A stretch of 64,000 nucleotides of DNA from Nonomuraea roseoviolacea subsp. carminata (lineage in GTDB: Bacteria > Actinomycetota > Actinomycetes > Streptosporangiales > Streptosporangiaceae). Both the position numbers and the translations under genes were made by a program. The notes under the pieces were generated by a model. It was not told the origin of the DNA. It worked only from the letters and a program-made list of their open reading frames with translations, and did no database searches. Position 1 is the first letter of the stretch. Every line of letters begins with the position of its first letter. Positions 1 to 8,221 of the stretch are shown piece after piece. The DNA is taken from contig NZ_JAMZEC010000001.1 in the NCBI RefSeq assembly GCF_024172185.1, positions 1,736,001-1,800,000 on the forward strand, written 5' to 3'.

Positions 1-1968
1 GGGGTCGTGGCCGTACAGCGTGACCGAGTCGAACGCGGTGGACAGCCGCGTCGCGGGCTGGCCCTCCGAGAGCAGCTTGAAGCGGCGGTTGGTGCGGAAC
101 GGGTCGCCCTCCCCCGCGAACATCCGGGTGGGGTCCTCGTCGTCGCGCTTGAACGCGAACACGCCGGCCGTGAACGGGAAGCGGCCCGGCAGGTTCTCCG
201 AGCGCAGGAACCGCAGCAGGTCGCCGTGGTCGCTGTAGCGGGGCAGCGCCACCCTGGGGATGCGGTTGCCGGACAGCGTCTCGCGCCACAGCGGCGTGTG
301 GATCTCCCGGTCGCGCACGCGGACCACCAGCTCGTCGGCGGTGTACTGCTCGCGCGTGGCGGGCCAGGAGTCGAGCAGCGCCCGGCTCTCCTCCGACAGC
401 TCCCGCTCGGCCCGCTCCTCCAGGCCGGCCAGCCGCTCCTCGCCCCCCTCGCCCGCCCCGTCGCGCGCGAGGAGCGCGCGCACGGCGGCGACCTGCTGGC
501 GGCGGCGGGCCGCCTCCGCCTGGGCGAGCGTCTCGGCGTGGTAGGCGCGGACGGTCTCGGCGATCTCCGCCAGGTAGCGCACCCGCGCGGGCGGGACGAT
601 GGCCTCGGACGTCTCGGAGGTGCGGCCGCGCACCGGCGCCAGCAGCCCCGGCCCGGCGGGCAGGCCCTTGTCCACGAGCAGTCCCTTGAGATGCTGGTAG
701 AGGGCCGTCACCCCGGCGTCGTTGTAGCGGGCGGCGATCGTGCCGAACACCGGCATGTCGTCGGGCGCGACGCCGAACGCCTCCCGGTTGCGCACGAGCT
801 GCCGGCGCACGTCGCGCAGGGCGTCCTCGGCCCCGCGCCGCTCGTACTTGTTGATCACCACGGCCTCGGCGAAGTCGAGCATGTCGATCTTCTCCAGCTG
901 GGAGGCCGCGCCGAACTCCGGGGTCATGACGTAGATCGGCACGTCCACGTGCGGCACGATCCCGGCGTCGCCCTGGCCGATGCCGGGCGTCTCCACGATC
1001 ACCAGGTCGTAGCCGGCGGCGCGGCAGGCGGCGACCACGTCGTCGAGGCAGGCGGGCACCTCGTTGGGCGCGCCGCGGGTGGCCAGCGAGCGGAAGTAGG
1101 TCTGGGGGCCGAGGCTGTTCATGCGGATGCGGTCGCCGAGCAGCGCGCCGCCCCCGCGCCGGCGGGTGGGGTCGATGGCGATGACGGCGATGCGCAGCTT
1201 GTCGTCGTTGTCCACGCGCAGGCGCCGGACCAGCTCGTCGGTGAGCGAGGACTTGCCGGAGCCGCCGGTGCCGGTGATGCCGAGCACGGGGGCGCGCAGG
1301 CCGCCGAGCACCTCGGCGTCACCGGGCGCGGGCGACTCGCCCGGGACGGGCGCGGACGACCCGCCCAGGACAGGCACGGGCGACCCGCCCGGCGCCGAAT
1401 CGCCGCCCGCGCGGGACCCGCCGACGGCGCGCAGCCGGTCGAGCAGCTCGGCCGGGGCGCGGCCGGACTCGATCAGGGTGATCGCGCGGGCCAGCGCGGC
1501 CTGGTCGCCCGAGACCACGGCCTCCGCCGACGGCGGGTCGCCCAGCTCGACGTCGCACTCCTCGACGAGCTTGTTGATCATCCCGGGCAGGCCGAGGCGC
1601 TGGCCGTCCTCGGGCGAGAAGATCCGGCTGACGCCCCGGGAGTGCAGCAGCTCGATCTCCTCCGGCACGATGACGCCGCCGCCACCGCCGTACACCTTGA
1701 CGTGCCCCGCGCCGCGCTCGCGCAGCAGCTCCACCAGGTAGGTGAAGAACTCGACGTGGCCGCCCTGGTAGGAGCTGACCGCGACGCCCTGGACGTCCTC
1801 CTGGATGGCGGCGGTGACGATCTCGTCGACCGACCGGTTGTGCCCCAGGTGGACGACCTCGGCGCCCTGCGACTGGAGGATGCGGCGCATGATGTTGATC
1901 GCGGCGTCATGGCCGTCGAACAGCGCGGCTGCCGTCACGAAGCGGACGGGATGGACCGGTACGTGCAC
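1..1968 (-). CDS. icmF: Fused isobutyryl-CoA mutase IcmF, N-terminal 656 residues (runs off the left edge)
   Basis: IcmF interconverts isobutyryl-CoA and n-butyryl-CoA using adenosylcobalamin and carries its own G-protein chaperone. The visible part reads in order: B12-binding domain (residues about 1-135, with FDGHDAAIN as the lower-ligand DxH motif); a low-complexity Pro/Gly/Ser linker; a MeaB-like GTPase domain with P-loop GITGTGGSGKSS near residue 229 and a DPTRRRGG stretch; then the start of the mutase domain (LWRETLSGNRIP near residue 560). The rest of the roughly 1,090-residue family length lies outside the window. The start is GTG at 1968, with AGAGGAG about 9 bases upstream. The linker is encoded by a degenerate tandem repeat of about 24 bp (about 1325-1400), which is not a usual IcmF feature. 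A palindrome lies just upstream. Assignment is confident; exact substrate (isobutyryl versus pivalyl or isovaleryl) cannot be decided from this part. Confidence 0.93.
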   Translation of the reverse strand, partial: MHVPVHPVRFVTAAALFDGHDAAINIMRRILQSQGAEVVHLGHNRSVDEIVTAAIQEDVQGVAVSSYQGGHVEFFTYLVELLRERGAGHVKVYGGGGGVIVPEEIELLHSRGVSRIFSPEDGQRLGLPGMINKLVEECDVELGDPPSAEAVVSGDQAALARAITLIESGRAPAELLDRLRAVGGSRAGGDSAPGGSPVPVLGGSSAPVPGESPAPGDAEVLGGLRAPVLGITGTGGSGKSSLTDELVRRLRVDNDDKLRIAVIAIDPTRRRGGGALLGDRIRMNSLGPQTYFRSLATRGAPNEVPACLDDVVAACRAAGYDLVIVETPGIGQGDAGIVPHVDVPIYVMTPEFGAASQLEKIDMLDFAEAVVINKYERRGAEDALRDVRRQLVRNREAFGVAPDDMPVFGTIAARYNDAGVTALYQHLKGLLVDKGLPAGPGLLAPVRGRTSETSEAIVPPARVRYLAEIAETVRAYHAETLAQAEAARRRQQVAAVRALLARDGAGEGGEERLAGLEERAERELSEESRALLDSWPATREQYTADELVVRVRDREIHTPLWRETLSGNRIPRVALPRYSDHGDLLRFLRSENLPGRFPFTAGVFAFKRDDEDPTRMFAGEGDPFRTNRRFKLLSEGQPATRLSTAFDSVTLYGHDP

Positions 1969-2005
1969 GCCTGATCACTCCTCTTTGAGCGGCCTACCCT
2001 CAAGA

Positions 2006-2023
2006 TACTAGGACGTCCTACTA
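2006..2023. promoter_or_regulatory. Palindromic operator candidate between icmF and the MDR dehydrogenase
   Basis: TAGGACGTCCTA at 2009-2020 is a perfect 12-bp palindrome. With flanks it reads TACTAGGACGTCCTACTA, 16 of 18 positions symmetric. It lies 41 bases before the icmF GTG and 35 bases before the dehydrogenase ATG, so it could control either or both. TetR-type regulators of acyl-CoA metabolism often use such sites; no regulator gene is adjacent, so the binding protein is unknown. Confidence 0.5.
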
Positions 2024-2054
2024 TTTCCTGTCGCCTGCCGGGTAGAGGTCGGTC

Positions 2055-3107
2055 ATGCGCGCACTCACCTTGCGGCCGGACACCCGTGGGTCGCTCCGCG
2101 TCGAGGACGTCCCCGATCCCGAGCCGGGGCCCGGCGAGCTGCTCGTCCAGGGCCTGGCCCTGGGCATCTGCGGCACGGACCGGGAGCTGGCCTCCGGTGA
2201 GTACGGCTTCTGGCGGGGCGAGCAGGACTGCATGGTCCTCGGCCACGAGTCGCTCGGCCGCGTGCTCCGCGCGCCCGAGGGGTCCTCCTTCTCCCCCGGC
2301 GACCTGGTCGTCGGCGTGGTGCGCCGGCCCGACCCGGTGCCGTGCCCGGCCTGCGCCCGCGGCGAGTTCGACATGTGCCGCAACGGCCGCTACACCGAGC
2401 GCGGCATCAAGGCGCTCGACGGCTACGGCAGCGAGCTGTGGACCGTGGAGGAGGACTACGCCGTGCGCATCGACCCGCGGCTGGAGCGGGTCGGGATGCT
2501 GATGGAGCCGACCTCGGTCGTGGCCAAGGCGTGGGAGCACATCGAGCGGATCGGGGCGCGGTCCTGGTTCGAGCCGCGTACGGCGCTCGTCGTCGGCGCC
2601 GGGCCGATCGGCCTGCTGGCCGCCCTGCTCGCCAGGCAGCGCGGGCTGGAGGTGCACGTCATCGACCGCGCCACCGAAGGGCTCAAGAGGGACCTCGTGC
2701 GCTCGCTCGGCGCGGTCTTCCACTCCGGCAGCTCCCTGGAGCCGGTGCGCGACCTGCGCCCGGACATCATCGTCGAGGCCACGGGGGCGGACACGATGGT
2801 CCGCGACGCGATGCTGGCGAGCGGCTCGGCCGGCATCGTGTGCCTGACCGGCGTGTCACCCGCCGGCAAGGTGCTGGACGCGGACGTGGGGCGCATCAAC
2901 CGGGACATGGTGCTGGAGAACGACGTGGTGTTCGGCTCCGTCAACGCCAACCTGCGCCACTTCCGCGCCGCGGGCGAGGCGCTGGCCGCGGCCGACTGCG
3001 CCTGGCTGGAACGGCTGATCACCAGGCGGCTGCCGCTGGAGCGGGCGCTGGAGGCGTTCGACAAGCCGGGCGACGACGTCAAGCTGGTCATCGACCTGAC
3101 CGGCTGA
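2055..3107 (+). CDS. Zinc-dependent MDR dehydrogenase, glucose 1-dehydrogenase-like
   Basis: This 350-residue medium-chain dehydrogenase matches the archaeal-type glucose 1-dehydrogenase family, which oxidises aldoses at C1 with NAD(P). Visible residues are Cys39 (ICGTD), His64-Glu65 (LGHES) as catalytic zinc ligands, a structural-lobe cluster CPACARGEFDMC (Cys98, 101, 109), and the Rossmann motif VVGAGPIG near 181-188. Length and residue positions fit the family well. It is a single-gene unit, divergent from icmF and followed by a convergent gene. The start ATG follows a weak GGTAGAGG purine stretch. Actual substrate could be another sugar or polyol. The stop codon sits inside an 8-bp direct duplication (CTGACCGG twice at 3096-3111), one of several such stop-codon duplications in the window. 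Confidence 0.82.
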   Translation: MRALTLRPDTRGSLRVEDVPDPEPGPGELLVQGLALGICGTDRELASGEYGFWRGEQDCMVLGHESLGRVLRAPEGSSFSPGDLVVGVVRRPDPVPCPACARGEFDMCRNGRYTERGIKALDGYGSELWTVEEDYAVRIDPRLERVGMLMEPTSVVAKAWEHIERIGARSWFEPRTALVVGAGPIGLLAALLARQRGLEVHVIDRATEGLKRDLVRSLGAVFHSGSSLEPVRDLRPDIIVEATGADTMVRDAMLASGSAGIVCLTGVSPAGKVLDADVGRINRDMVLENDVVFGSVNANLRHFRAAGEALAAADCAWLERLITRRLPLERALEAFDKPGDDVKLVIDLTG

Positions 3108-3125
3108 CCGGCGCGCCCGCCCGCG

Positions 3126-4016
3126 TCAGCGTCCCCGCTCGTACGGGCGGCGGCGGGAGGCCGGGGGCTGCTCGCCGGGAGGTCCGCCGATGACCACGGG
3201 GACCCGGTCGCCGCCGGTGTCGCGCTCATGGCCGTCCCAGGCGGGATCGTCGCGGTCTGATGCGGGTTCGGGGTCGTCCCAGGCGGGTTCGGGGTCGGAC
3301 CAGGCGGGGTCGTCCTCGGTCCACGACACGCCGTGGTCGCGGCGCGCCGGCGCGTTCCAGGGCCAGGCGAGGCGGCGATGGATGCCGCGGCGGCGTCCGG
3401 CGAAGCGTAAGGAGAGCGCGATCGTCGTCAGCACCATGACGGCGAGCAGGGCGTGGGGTGTGCCCAGCACGTCGAACACCGACCCCTGGGGCTCACCCGC
3501 CCGGGGCGCCGGCGCGAACGGGTGGTCGGTGGAGCGGATCTCGCTCAGCGTGGCGTTGGCCTTGACCAGGCGCGGCAGGCCGTACCCGACGACCTTGTCG
3601 GTATCGCGGACCTTGCGCTTGAGCCACACGCGGTCGACGTTCGCCTCGATCGTGTGGATCCTGCCGCCGGAGACGCTCTCGACGATGCCGACGTGGTCGA
3701 TGCCCTGGTAGCTCTTGCCGCCCTTCCAGTCGAAGAAGACCAGCGCTCCCGGCTCGGGCTTGGACGACCACGCGCCCTGCTTGATGAACCACGCGGCGTG
3801 GGACGGCGTCCAGGCGAAGCTGCCGACGTAGTCCGTGATGCCGGCCCGGTCCGCCGCCCAGGCGATGAACATGTCGCACCAGGGCGCGTCCCGGTACTGG
3901 GTGTCCTGGACGCGCTCGGCGTACCAGTGGCCGAACTTGGTCTGCTGGCCGCCCTTCTCCCGGTAGCCGATCTCCTTACGGACCTGTTTCAGCAGAGCTT
4001 CCGCGATGGGGTCCAG
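3126..4016 (-). CDS. CHAP-domain peptidoglycan amidohydrolase-like protein with C-terminal membrane segment
   Basis: The protein of about 296 residues carries a CHAP (NlpC/P60-like) domain with the catalytic Cys in APWCDMF and His in GIDHVGIV, so it probably cleaves peptidoglycan peptides. A hydrophobic segment (HALLAVMVLTTIALSL) and an Arg-rich stop follow, then an acidic tail with DPxPAWDD repeats. No N-terminal signal peptide is seen, so topology is uncertain. The start is a problem: the conserved region extends upstream of the first ATG (3872), and the open frame has no ATG, GTG or TTG before its upstream stop. I chose CTG at 4016, which has GGGAGGAG five bases upstream. Single gene, convergent with the dehydrogenase. 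Confidence 0.75.
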   Translation of the reverse strand: MDPIAEALLKQVRKEIGYREKGGQQTKFGHWYAERVQDTQYRDAPWCDMFIAWAADRAGITDYVGSFAWTPSHAAWFIKQGAWSSKPEPGALVFFDWKGGKSYQGIDHVGIVESVSGGRIHTIEANVDRVWLKRKVRDTDKVVGYGLPRLVKANATLSEIRSTDHPFAPAPRAGEPQGSVFDVLGTPHALLAVMVLTTIALSLRFAGRRRGIHRRLAWPWNAPARRDHGVSWTEDDPAWSDPEPAWDDPEPASDRDDPAWDGHERDTGGDRVPVVIGGPPGEQPPASRRRPYERGR

Positions 4017-4163
4017 CGCGACTCCTCCCAGAAAATCCGGACGATCACGATGTACGGTAATCGCCGCGCGCCGAGCGCGGGCCGCGCACCGGGAAAGTGA
4101 CGAGCTCTGGGAAGAAAAAGGACTCCTGTGGCGGAAGTGACGCGGCTCCTGGAAGTGAGCCCG

Positions 4164-4934
4164 CTACGCCCCCGCGCCCACGCGCCACACCTGCTCGTCG
4201 CCCGTGCCCGGAGCCACCACGTCGGCGACGATCACGGTCACGTTGTCCGGCGAGCCGCCCTCGTTGGCCAGGTCGATGAGGCGCTGCATGGCCATCGCCG
4301 GGTCGGGATGCGTGGTGAGCACCTCGTGCAGCATCTCGGGACCGAGCACGGCCGTGAGGCCGTCGGAGCACAGCAGGTAGCGGTCGTCGGGCTCGGCCTC
4401 GCGCAGCGCCATGTCGGGCTCGGCCCGGCCCTCGCTGCCGAGCACCCGCAGCACCATGGAACGCCGGGGGTGCACGGCGGCCTGATCCTCCGTTATCCGC
4501 CCTTCGTCCACCATCGACTGCACAAGTGTGTGATCCTTGGTCATCTGGTAAAGAGCACCATCGCGAAGCAGGTATCCGCGGGAGTCACCGAGATGAGCCA
4601 GGGCGAACCGGTAACCGTCCCAGAGCATGGCGGTCACCGTGGTCCCCATGCCCCTGCGCGCCGGGTCGATCTCCGCCAGCTCGACCAGCCGGCGCGCCGC
4701 CTCGTGCACGGCGCCCTCAAGGGCGGCCTCCAGGTCGGAGCCGGTCTCCGGAAGCGTGGCATCCAGCTCGCGCATGACGGCGATCGCCGCCGAGCTCGCG
4801 AGCTCGCCGGCCGCGTGGCCGCCCATCCCGTCAGCCACCACGAGCAGCCGACCGCTCGCGTAGCCGGAATCCTCGTTCTGCTCCCTGCGGCGCCCCACAT
4901 CTGATCCGGCGGCATAGCGGATGTTGTGCTTCAT
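4164..4934 (-). CDS. PP2C-family Ser/Thr protein phosphatase
   Basis: A 256-residue soluble PPM/PP2C phosphatase that would remove phosphate from Ser/Thr in proteins using two metal ions. The family motifs are in order: SDVGRRREQNED near residue 10, VVADGMGGHAAGE near 33, GTTVTAML, AHLGDSRGYLLR, CSDGLT and SPDNVTVIVADV near the end. No membrane segment. It is divergent from the N-6 methylase, which is followed by a Ser/Thr kinase, so the three form a plausible phosphorylation group, like the PknB-PstP pairs of actinobacteria. A promoter-like pair TTGTGA - 17 bases - TTTACT (4942-4970) places transcription almost at the ATG, and no good ribosome site is visible, so the mRNA may be leaderless. 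Confidence 0.9.
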   Translation of the reverse strand: MKHNIRYAAGSDVGRRREQNEDSGYASGRLLVVADGMGGHAAGELASSAAIAVMRELDATLPETGSDLEAALEGAVHEAARRLVELAEIDPARRGMGTTVTAMLWDGYRFALAHLGDSRGYLLRDGALYQMTKDHTLVQSMVDEGRITEDQAAVHPRRSMVLRVLGSEGRAEPDMALREAEPDDRYLLCSDGLTAVLGPEMLHEVLTTHPDPAMAMQRLIDLANEGGSPDNVTVIVADVVAPGTGDEQVWRVGAGA

Positions 4935-4941
4935 ACCTAGC

Positions 4942-4970
4942 AGTAAATCATTGGTTGAAAGACTTCACAA
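4942..4970 (-). promoter_or_regulatory. Promoter candidate for the PP2C gene
   Basis: On the minus strand TTGTGA (4965-4970) and TTTACT (4942-4947) are 17 bases apart; a start about 7 bases downstream would fall next to the ATG at 4934. Sequence-only call. Confidence 0.3.
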
Positions 4971-4997
4971 GCAGATGCGCTGAAGACTCTTGTGAAC

Positions 4998-5003
4998 TAC
5001 TGT
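4998..5003 (+). promoter_or_regulatory. -10 element TACTGT six bases before the methylase ATG (leaderless start)
   Basis: TACTGT fits TANNNT and sits exactly six bases before ATG 5010. The same spacing occurs before four other genes in this window. It supports 5010 rather than GTG 4992 as start. No clear -35. Confidence 0.35.
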
Positions 5004-5009
5004 GGTCGC

Positions 5010-7214
5010 ATGAGCCACGACCCGACCGTGAACGCCGGGGACATCGCCCGGCTCGCGGGGGTCGGGCGTGCCGCGGTGAGCAACTGGCGACGCCGCCACG
5101 ACGACTTCCCCCATCCCGTGGGTGGAACCGCCAACCAGCCGCTTTTCTCACTGCGGCAGGTCGAGGCGTGGCTGCGGCGCTATGGGAAGTCCTACCAGGT
5201 ATCCCTGGGAGATCGTGTGTGGCAGCGCCTGAAAGCCGCCGGAGATCTACGCCTGGGTGACCTTGTGGCCGAGGCGGGTGAGTTTCTTTCCACCGGGAGC
5301 GCCGAGCTGGACCCCGAACTGGCCGGGCTGGTGTACGAACTGGCGGAGCGGCACGGGGCGCTCGCGGCGTACGAGTTCCTGTGCGAGCGCTACCTGGAGG
5401 CCCACTCGCGCCGGCTCTCCGTGACCCGCGAGGACGTCGCCGAGCTGATGGTCCGCCTGGTCGGCGCCGCCCCGGCCGCCGGCGACCACCTCGCAGGCGG
5501 GCGTCCCGCGGTCGTTCCGACCGCGGCGTCGGACGGCCACCGCGGCCCCCAGGCTCCGCACGGGGCGCCGCCCGGCCACCGCGCCGCGGACGGCGGCCAG
5601 GCGGACGGACAAGCAGCGGACGCGGGATCGGCGGATCGCGGGCCCGCGGCGAGCGGGCCCGCGGGCCGTGGCCCTGCCGGGAGCGGCGCTCTTACCGGGG
5701 GTGGCGCCCTGACGGGGAGCGGTGCCCTGACCGACAGCGGCGACCGGAGCGGGAGCGATGCCCTGACCGGGAGTGGCGATCTGACCCGGAGCGGCAACCG
5801 GAGCGGGAGCGGCGACCGGAGCGGGAGCGGCGACCGGAGCGGGAGCAGTTCTCCGGCCGGGAGCATGGTGCTGGCCGGGGACGGGGAGCGGGGCGTTTCC
5901 GGCATCGAGCGGCCCGCCACGATCATGGACCCCGCGTGCGGCGTCGGCACGCTGCTGCTCGCCCCGAAGGCCGCCCGCCTGCTCGGGCAGGACCTCAGCG
6001 GCGCCTCCGCCCGCATCGCCGCGGCCCGGCTCAGGCTGCGCGGCGCCGACGCGCGGATCGTCCCCGGCGACGCCATCCGCCACGACGCCTTCGCCGGGGA
6101 GAAGGCCGACGCCGTCCTGTGCGACCCGCCGTTCAACGAGCGCGCCTGGGGCTACGAGGAGCTGACCGGCGACCCGCGCTGGGAGTACGGCCTGCCGCCG
6201 CGCGGCGAGCCGGAGCTGGCCTGGGTGCAGCACTGCCTGACCCACGTCCGGCCGGGCGGCCTGGTCGCCATCCTCATGCCGCCCGCCGCCGCGAGCCGCA
6301 AGGCGGGCCGCCGCATCCGGGCCAACCTGCTGCGGGCCGGCGCCCTGCGCGGCGTCGTGGCGCTGCCCGGCTCCGACCTGTGGCTGCTGCGCCGGCCGCG
6401 CGCGGGCGAGCGCCCGCCGTCCGACGTGCTCATCCTCGACGCGACGGCCGACCTGTCCGCCGTCGAGCCGGCCTGGCGCGCCTACCTCGACGACCGCTCC
6501 GACCGCACGGTGCGCATCATCGACCTGCTGGCCGACGAGGTGGACATGACGCCGGCCCGCCACCAGCGCCGCGACGACGTCGGGCGCGCCTTCACCGAGG
6601 CGCGCGACCGCTTCCTGGCCGCCGCCGCGGCGCCGCCCGACCTGAAGGTGCTGGACCAGCCGCTCGACCAGCCCGCCACCACCGTCGGCGACCTCATCAA
6701 GGAGGGCCTGGTCACCGTGCTCCAGGCGCCGCCCAAGATGGCCGCCGACGGCGGCGACCTGCCGGTGCTGACCGCCGACGACGTGGCCGGCGGCACGCCG
6801 CCCTCCGGCCGGGCGAGCGCCCAGCAGGGGCTCGTGCAGGTGCGCCCCGGCGACGTGGTGGCCTCCTACTCCAGCGTCCGGGTCATGGCCGAGGGCGGCT
6901 GCGTGCTGGGGCCCCACCTGACGCTCTACCGGGTGGACCAGCGCCGGCTCGACCCCGACTTCCTGGCCGGCTTCCTGCGGGCGGCCGGGGGCCGCGCGAC
7001 GACCGGCTCCAGCCGCTTCGACGTGCGGCGCACCCGCCTGCCGCGCCTGACGCTCAAGGAGCAGAGCGCGTACGGCGAGGCGTTCCGGCAGCTCGCGGTG
7101 CTGGAGGACGCCCTGCGTGAGACCTCCGCCCTGGGGCAGACACTGATCCGTCTGGGCCTCGACGGGCTGGCCGACGGCCACCTGCACCCGCCCGCTCATG
7201 GCCTCACCCCGTGA
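5010..7214 (+). CDS. HTH-containing N-6 DNA methylase (HsdM-like), no partner nuclease seen
   Basis: The 734-residue protein begins with a MerR/XRE-like winged region (AGDIARLAGVGRAAVSNW, then a conserved FPHPVGG block, residues about 8-60). A helical segment follows, then a long low-complexity Gly/Ser/Asp/Arg linker (about 225-285). The class I methyltransferase core has SAM motif DPACGVGTLLL near 307 and catalytic DPPFN near 372; the last part (about 540-734) resembles a specificity-like region. Such proteins are widespread single copies in actinomycetes; I know of no demonstrated function. No hsdR or hsdS gene lies nearby, so I would not call this a restriction system. The gene lies between a PP2C phosphatase and a Ser/Thr kinase. 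ATG 5010 is preferred over GTG 4992 because of the conserved N-terminus and the -10 spacing. Confidence 0.8.
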   Translation: MSHDPTVNAGDIARLAGVGRAAVSNWRRRHDDFPHPVGGTANQPLFSLRQVEAWLRRYGKSYQVSLGDRVWQRLKAAGDLRLGDLVAEAGEFLSTGSAELDPELAGLVYELAERHGALAAYEFLCERYLEAHSRRLSVTREDVAELMVRLVGAAPAAGDHLAGGRPAVVPTAASDGHRGPQAPHGAPPGHRAADGGQADGQAADAGSADRGPAASGPAGRGPAGSGALTGGGALTGSGALTDSGDRSGSDALTGSGDLTRSGNRSGSGDRSGSGDRSGSSSPAGSMVLAGDGERGVSGIERPATIMDPACGVGTLLLAPKAARLLGQDLSGASARIAAARLRLRGADARIVPGDAIRHDAFAGEKADAVLCDPPFNERAWGYEELTGDPRWEYGLPPRGEPELAWVQHCLTHVRPGGLVAILMPPAAASRKAGRRIRANLLRAGALRGVVALPGSDLWLLRRPRAGERPPSDVLILDATADLSAVEPAWRAYLDDRSDRTVRIIDLLADEVDMTPARHQRRDDVGRAFTEARDRFLAAAAAPPDLKVLDQPLDQPATTVGDLIKEGLVTVLQAPPKMAADGGDLPVLTADDVAGGTPPSGRASAQQGLVQVRPGDVVASYSSVRVMAEGGCVLGPHLTLYRVDQRRLDPDFLAGFLRAAGGRATTGSSRFDVRRTRLPRLTLKEQSAYGEAFRQLAVLEDALRETSALGQTLIRLGLDGLADGHLHPPAHGLTP
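5680..5847 (+). repeat. 18-bp minisatellite encoding a Gly-Ser-Asp-Arg linker in the methylase
   Basis: About nine degenerate 18-bp units (core ACCGGAGCGGGAGCGGCG) encode SGSGDR/SGALTG-type hexapeptides. The unit length keeps frame, so copy number can change without breaking the gene. Confidence 0.8.
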
Positions 7215-7254
7215 AGCGGGCGCGCCCTGCTCGTGACCTCACCCCGTGAAGCGG
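7202..7254 (+). repeat. Direct repeat copying the methylase stop codon
   Basis: CCTCACCCCGTGAAGCGG occurs at 7202-7219 and again at 7237-7254, 18 of 18 identical, 35 bases apart. The first copy holds the last codons and TGA of the methylase; the second is non-coding. The offset puts the second TGA in another frame. Confidence 0.85.
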
Positions 7255-7321
7255 CTCGGGCGCTCACACCCGCGCCCTCGTGGACGGTGTAGTTTTTCCG
7301 AAAGGCGGGATGGAGGGGCGA

Positions 7322-8215
7322 ATGGTCATCGGCGACCGCTATGTGCTCGAGCACTTCCCCCTCGGGCAGGGCGGCATGGGAGCCGTCTACGCGGGCCACG
7401 ACCGCCACCTCGACCGCCGTGTCGCGGTCAAGCTGCTGCGCCTGCCGAGCGGCGGGCCGGACGGCGAGCTGGAGCGCCGCTTCATCCGGGAGGCCCGCAT
7501 CCTGGCCCGGCTGGAGCACCCGGGCGCGCCGGTGCTCTACGACTTCGGCACCCACGAGCAGCGGCTGTACCAGGTGATGCAGTTCATCGAAGGCGTCACC
7601 GTGGCCGACGTGCTCAGCGAGCACGGGCCGCTGCCGGTCCCGTGGGCCGCCGCCATCGCCGCGCAGGCGTGCGCGGTCCTGTCGGCCGCGCACGCGCTGG
7701 CCATCTGCCACCGCGACCTCAAGCCCACCAACCTCATGCTGTGCCCCGACGGCAGCGTGAAGGTGCTCGACTTCGGCCTGGCCATGCTGCGCGAGTCCGA
7801 CGTCACGACGTTCACCCGGATCGGCCAGATCCTCGGCACGCCCGCCTACATGGCGCCCGAGCAGATCCAGCGGGGCGTCGCCGAGCCGCGCAGCGACCTG
7901 TACGCGCTGGGCTGCGTGCTGCACGAGATGCTGACCGGCCGGCAACTGTTCACCGGGCCGACGGACTACGTGGTGTTCGAGAAGCAGGTCAAGGAGCGGC
8001 CACCGGACATCCCGGGCCTGCCGGCCGGGCTCGGCGCGCTGCTGTCCGAGCTGCTGGAGAAGCGGCCCGACGACCGGCCCTCCGGTGCGGAGGAGCTGTA
8101 CGAGCGGCTGGAGCCGTACGCGGTGGGGCTGCCCATGCTGCCCGGTTTCCTGGCCCGGTCCCCGAGCCCGGGCCGCATGTACGCGCGGATGGTCGGCCGC
8201 GTCCTCACCGGCTGA
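7322..8215 (+). CDS. Soluble Ser/Thr protein kinase
   Basis: A Hanks-type kinase of 297 residues that is only a catalytic domain: Gly loop GQGGMG at 15-20, Lys in VAVKLL near 37, HRDLKPTN near 130-137, DFG near 150, GTPAYMAPEQ and SDLYALGC. No transmembrane or PASTA segment follows, so it is cytoplasmic, unlike PknB. ATG 7322 has GGAGGGG five bases upstream and gives the usual start just before GDRYVLE; longer starts at 7280 or 7310 lack that support. It follows the methylase by about 100 bases and may be co-expressed; the PP2C phosphatase on the other side is its natural antagonist. The stop codon meets the convergent GntR gene within a small palindrome (TGAAACGCTTCA). Confidence 0.9.
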   Translation: MVIGDRYVLEHFPLGQGGMGAVYAGHDRHLDRRVAVKLLRLPSGGPDGELERRFIREARILARLEHPGAPVLYDFGTHEQRLYQVMQFIEGVTVADVLSEHGPLPVPWAAAIAAQACAVLSAAHALAICHRDLKPTNLMLCPDGSVKVLDFGLAMLRESDVTTFTRIGQILGTPAYMAPEQIQRGVAEPRSDLYALGCVLHEMLTGRQLFTGPTDYVVFEKQVKERPPDIPGLPAGLGALLSELLEKRPDDRPSGAEELYERLEPYAVGLPMLPGFLARSPSPGRMYARMVGRVLTG

Positions 8216-8221
8216 AACGCT

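Noticed and set aside
5680..5847. Regular 18-bp repeats that could suggest a CRISPR array
   Set aside because: The units are contiguous with no spacers and encode an in-frame protein linker; no cas genes are present.
4164..8215. A Pgl/BREX phage-defence system
   Set aside because: Only a kinase and a methylase resemble parts; PglY, PglZ, BrxA/B-type proteins are absent and the kinase is short and soluble.
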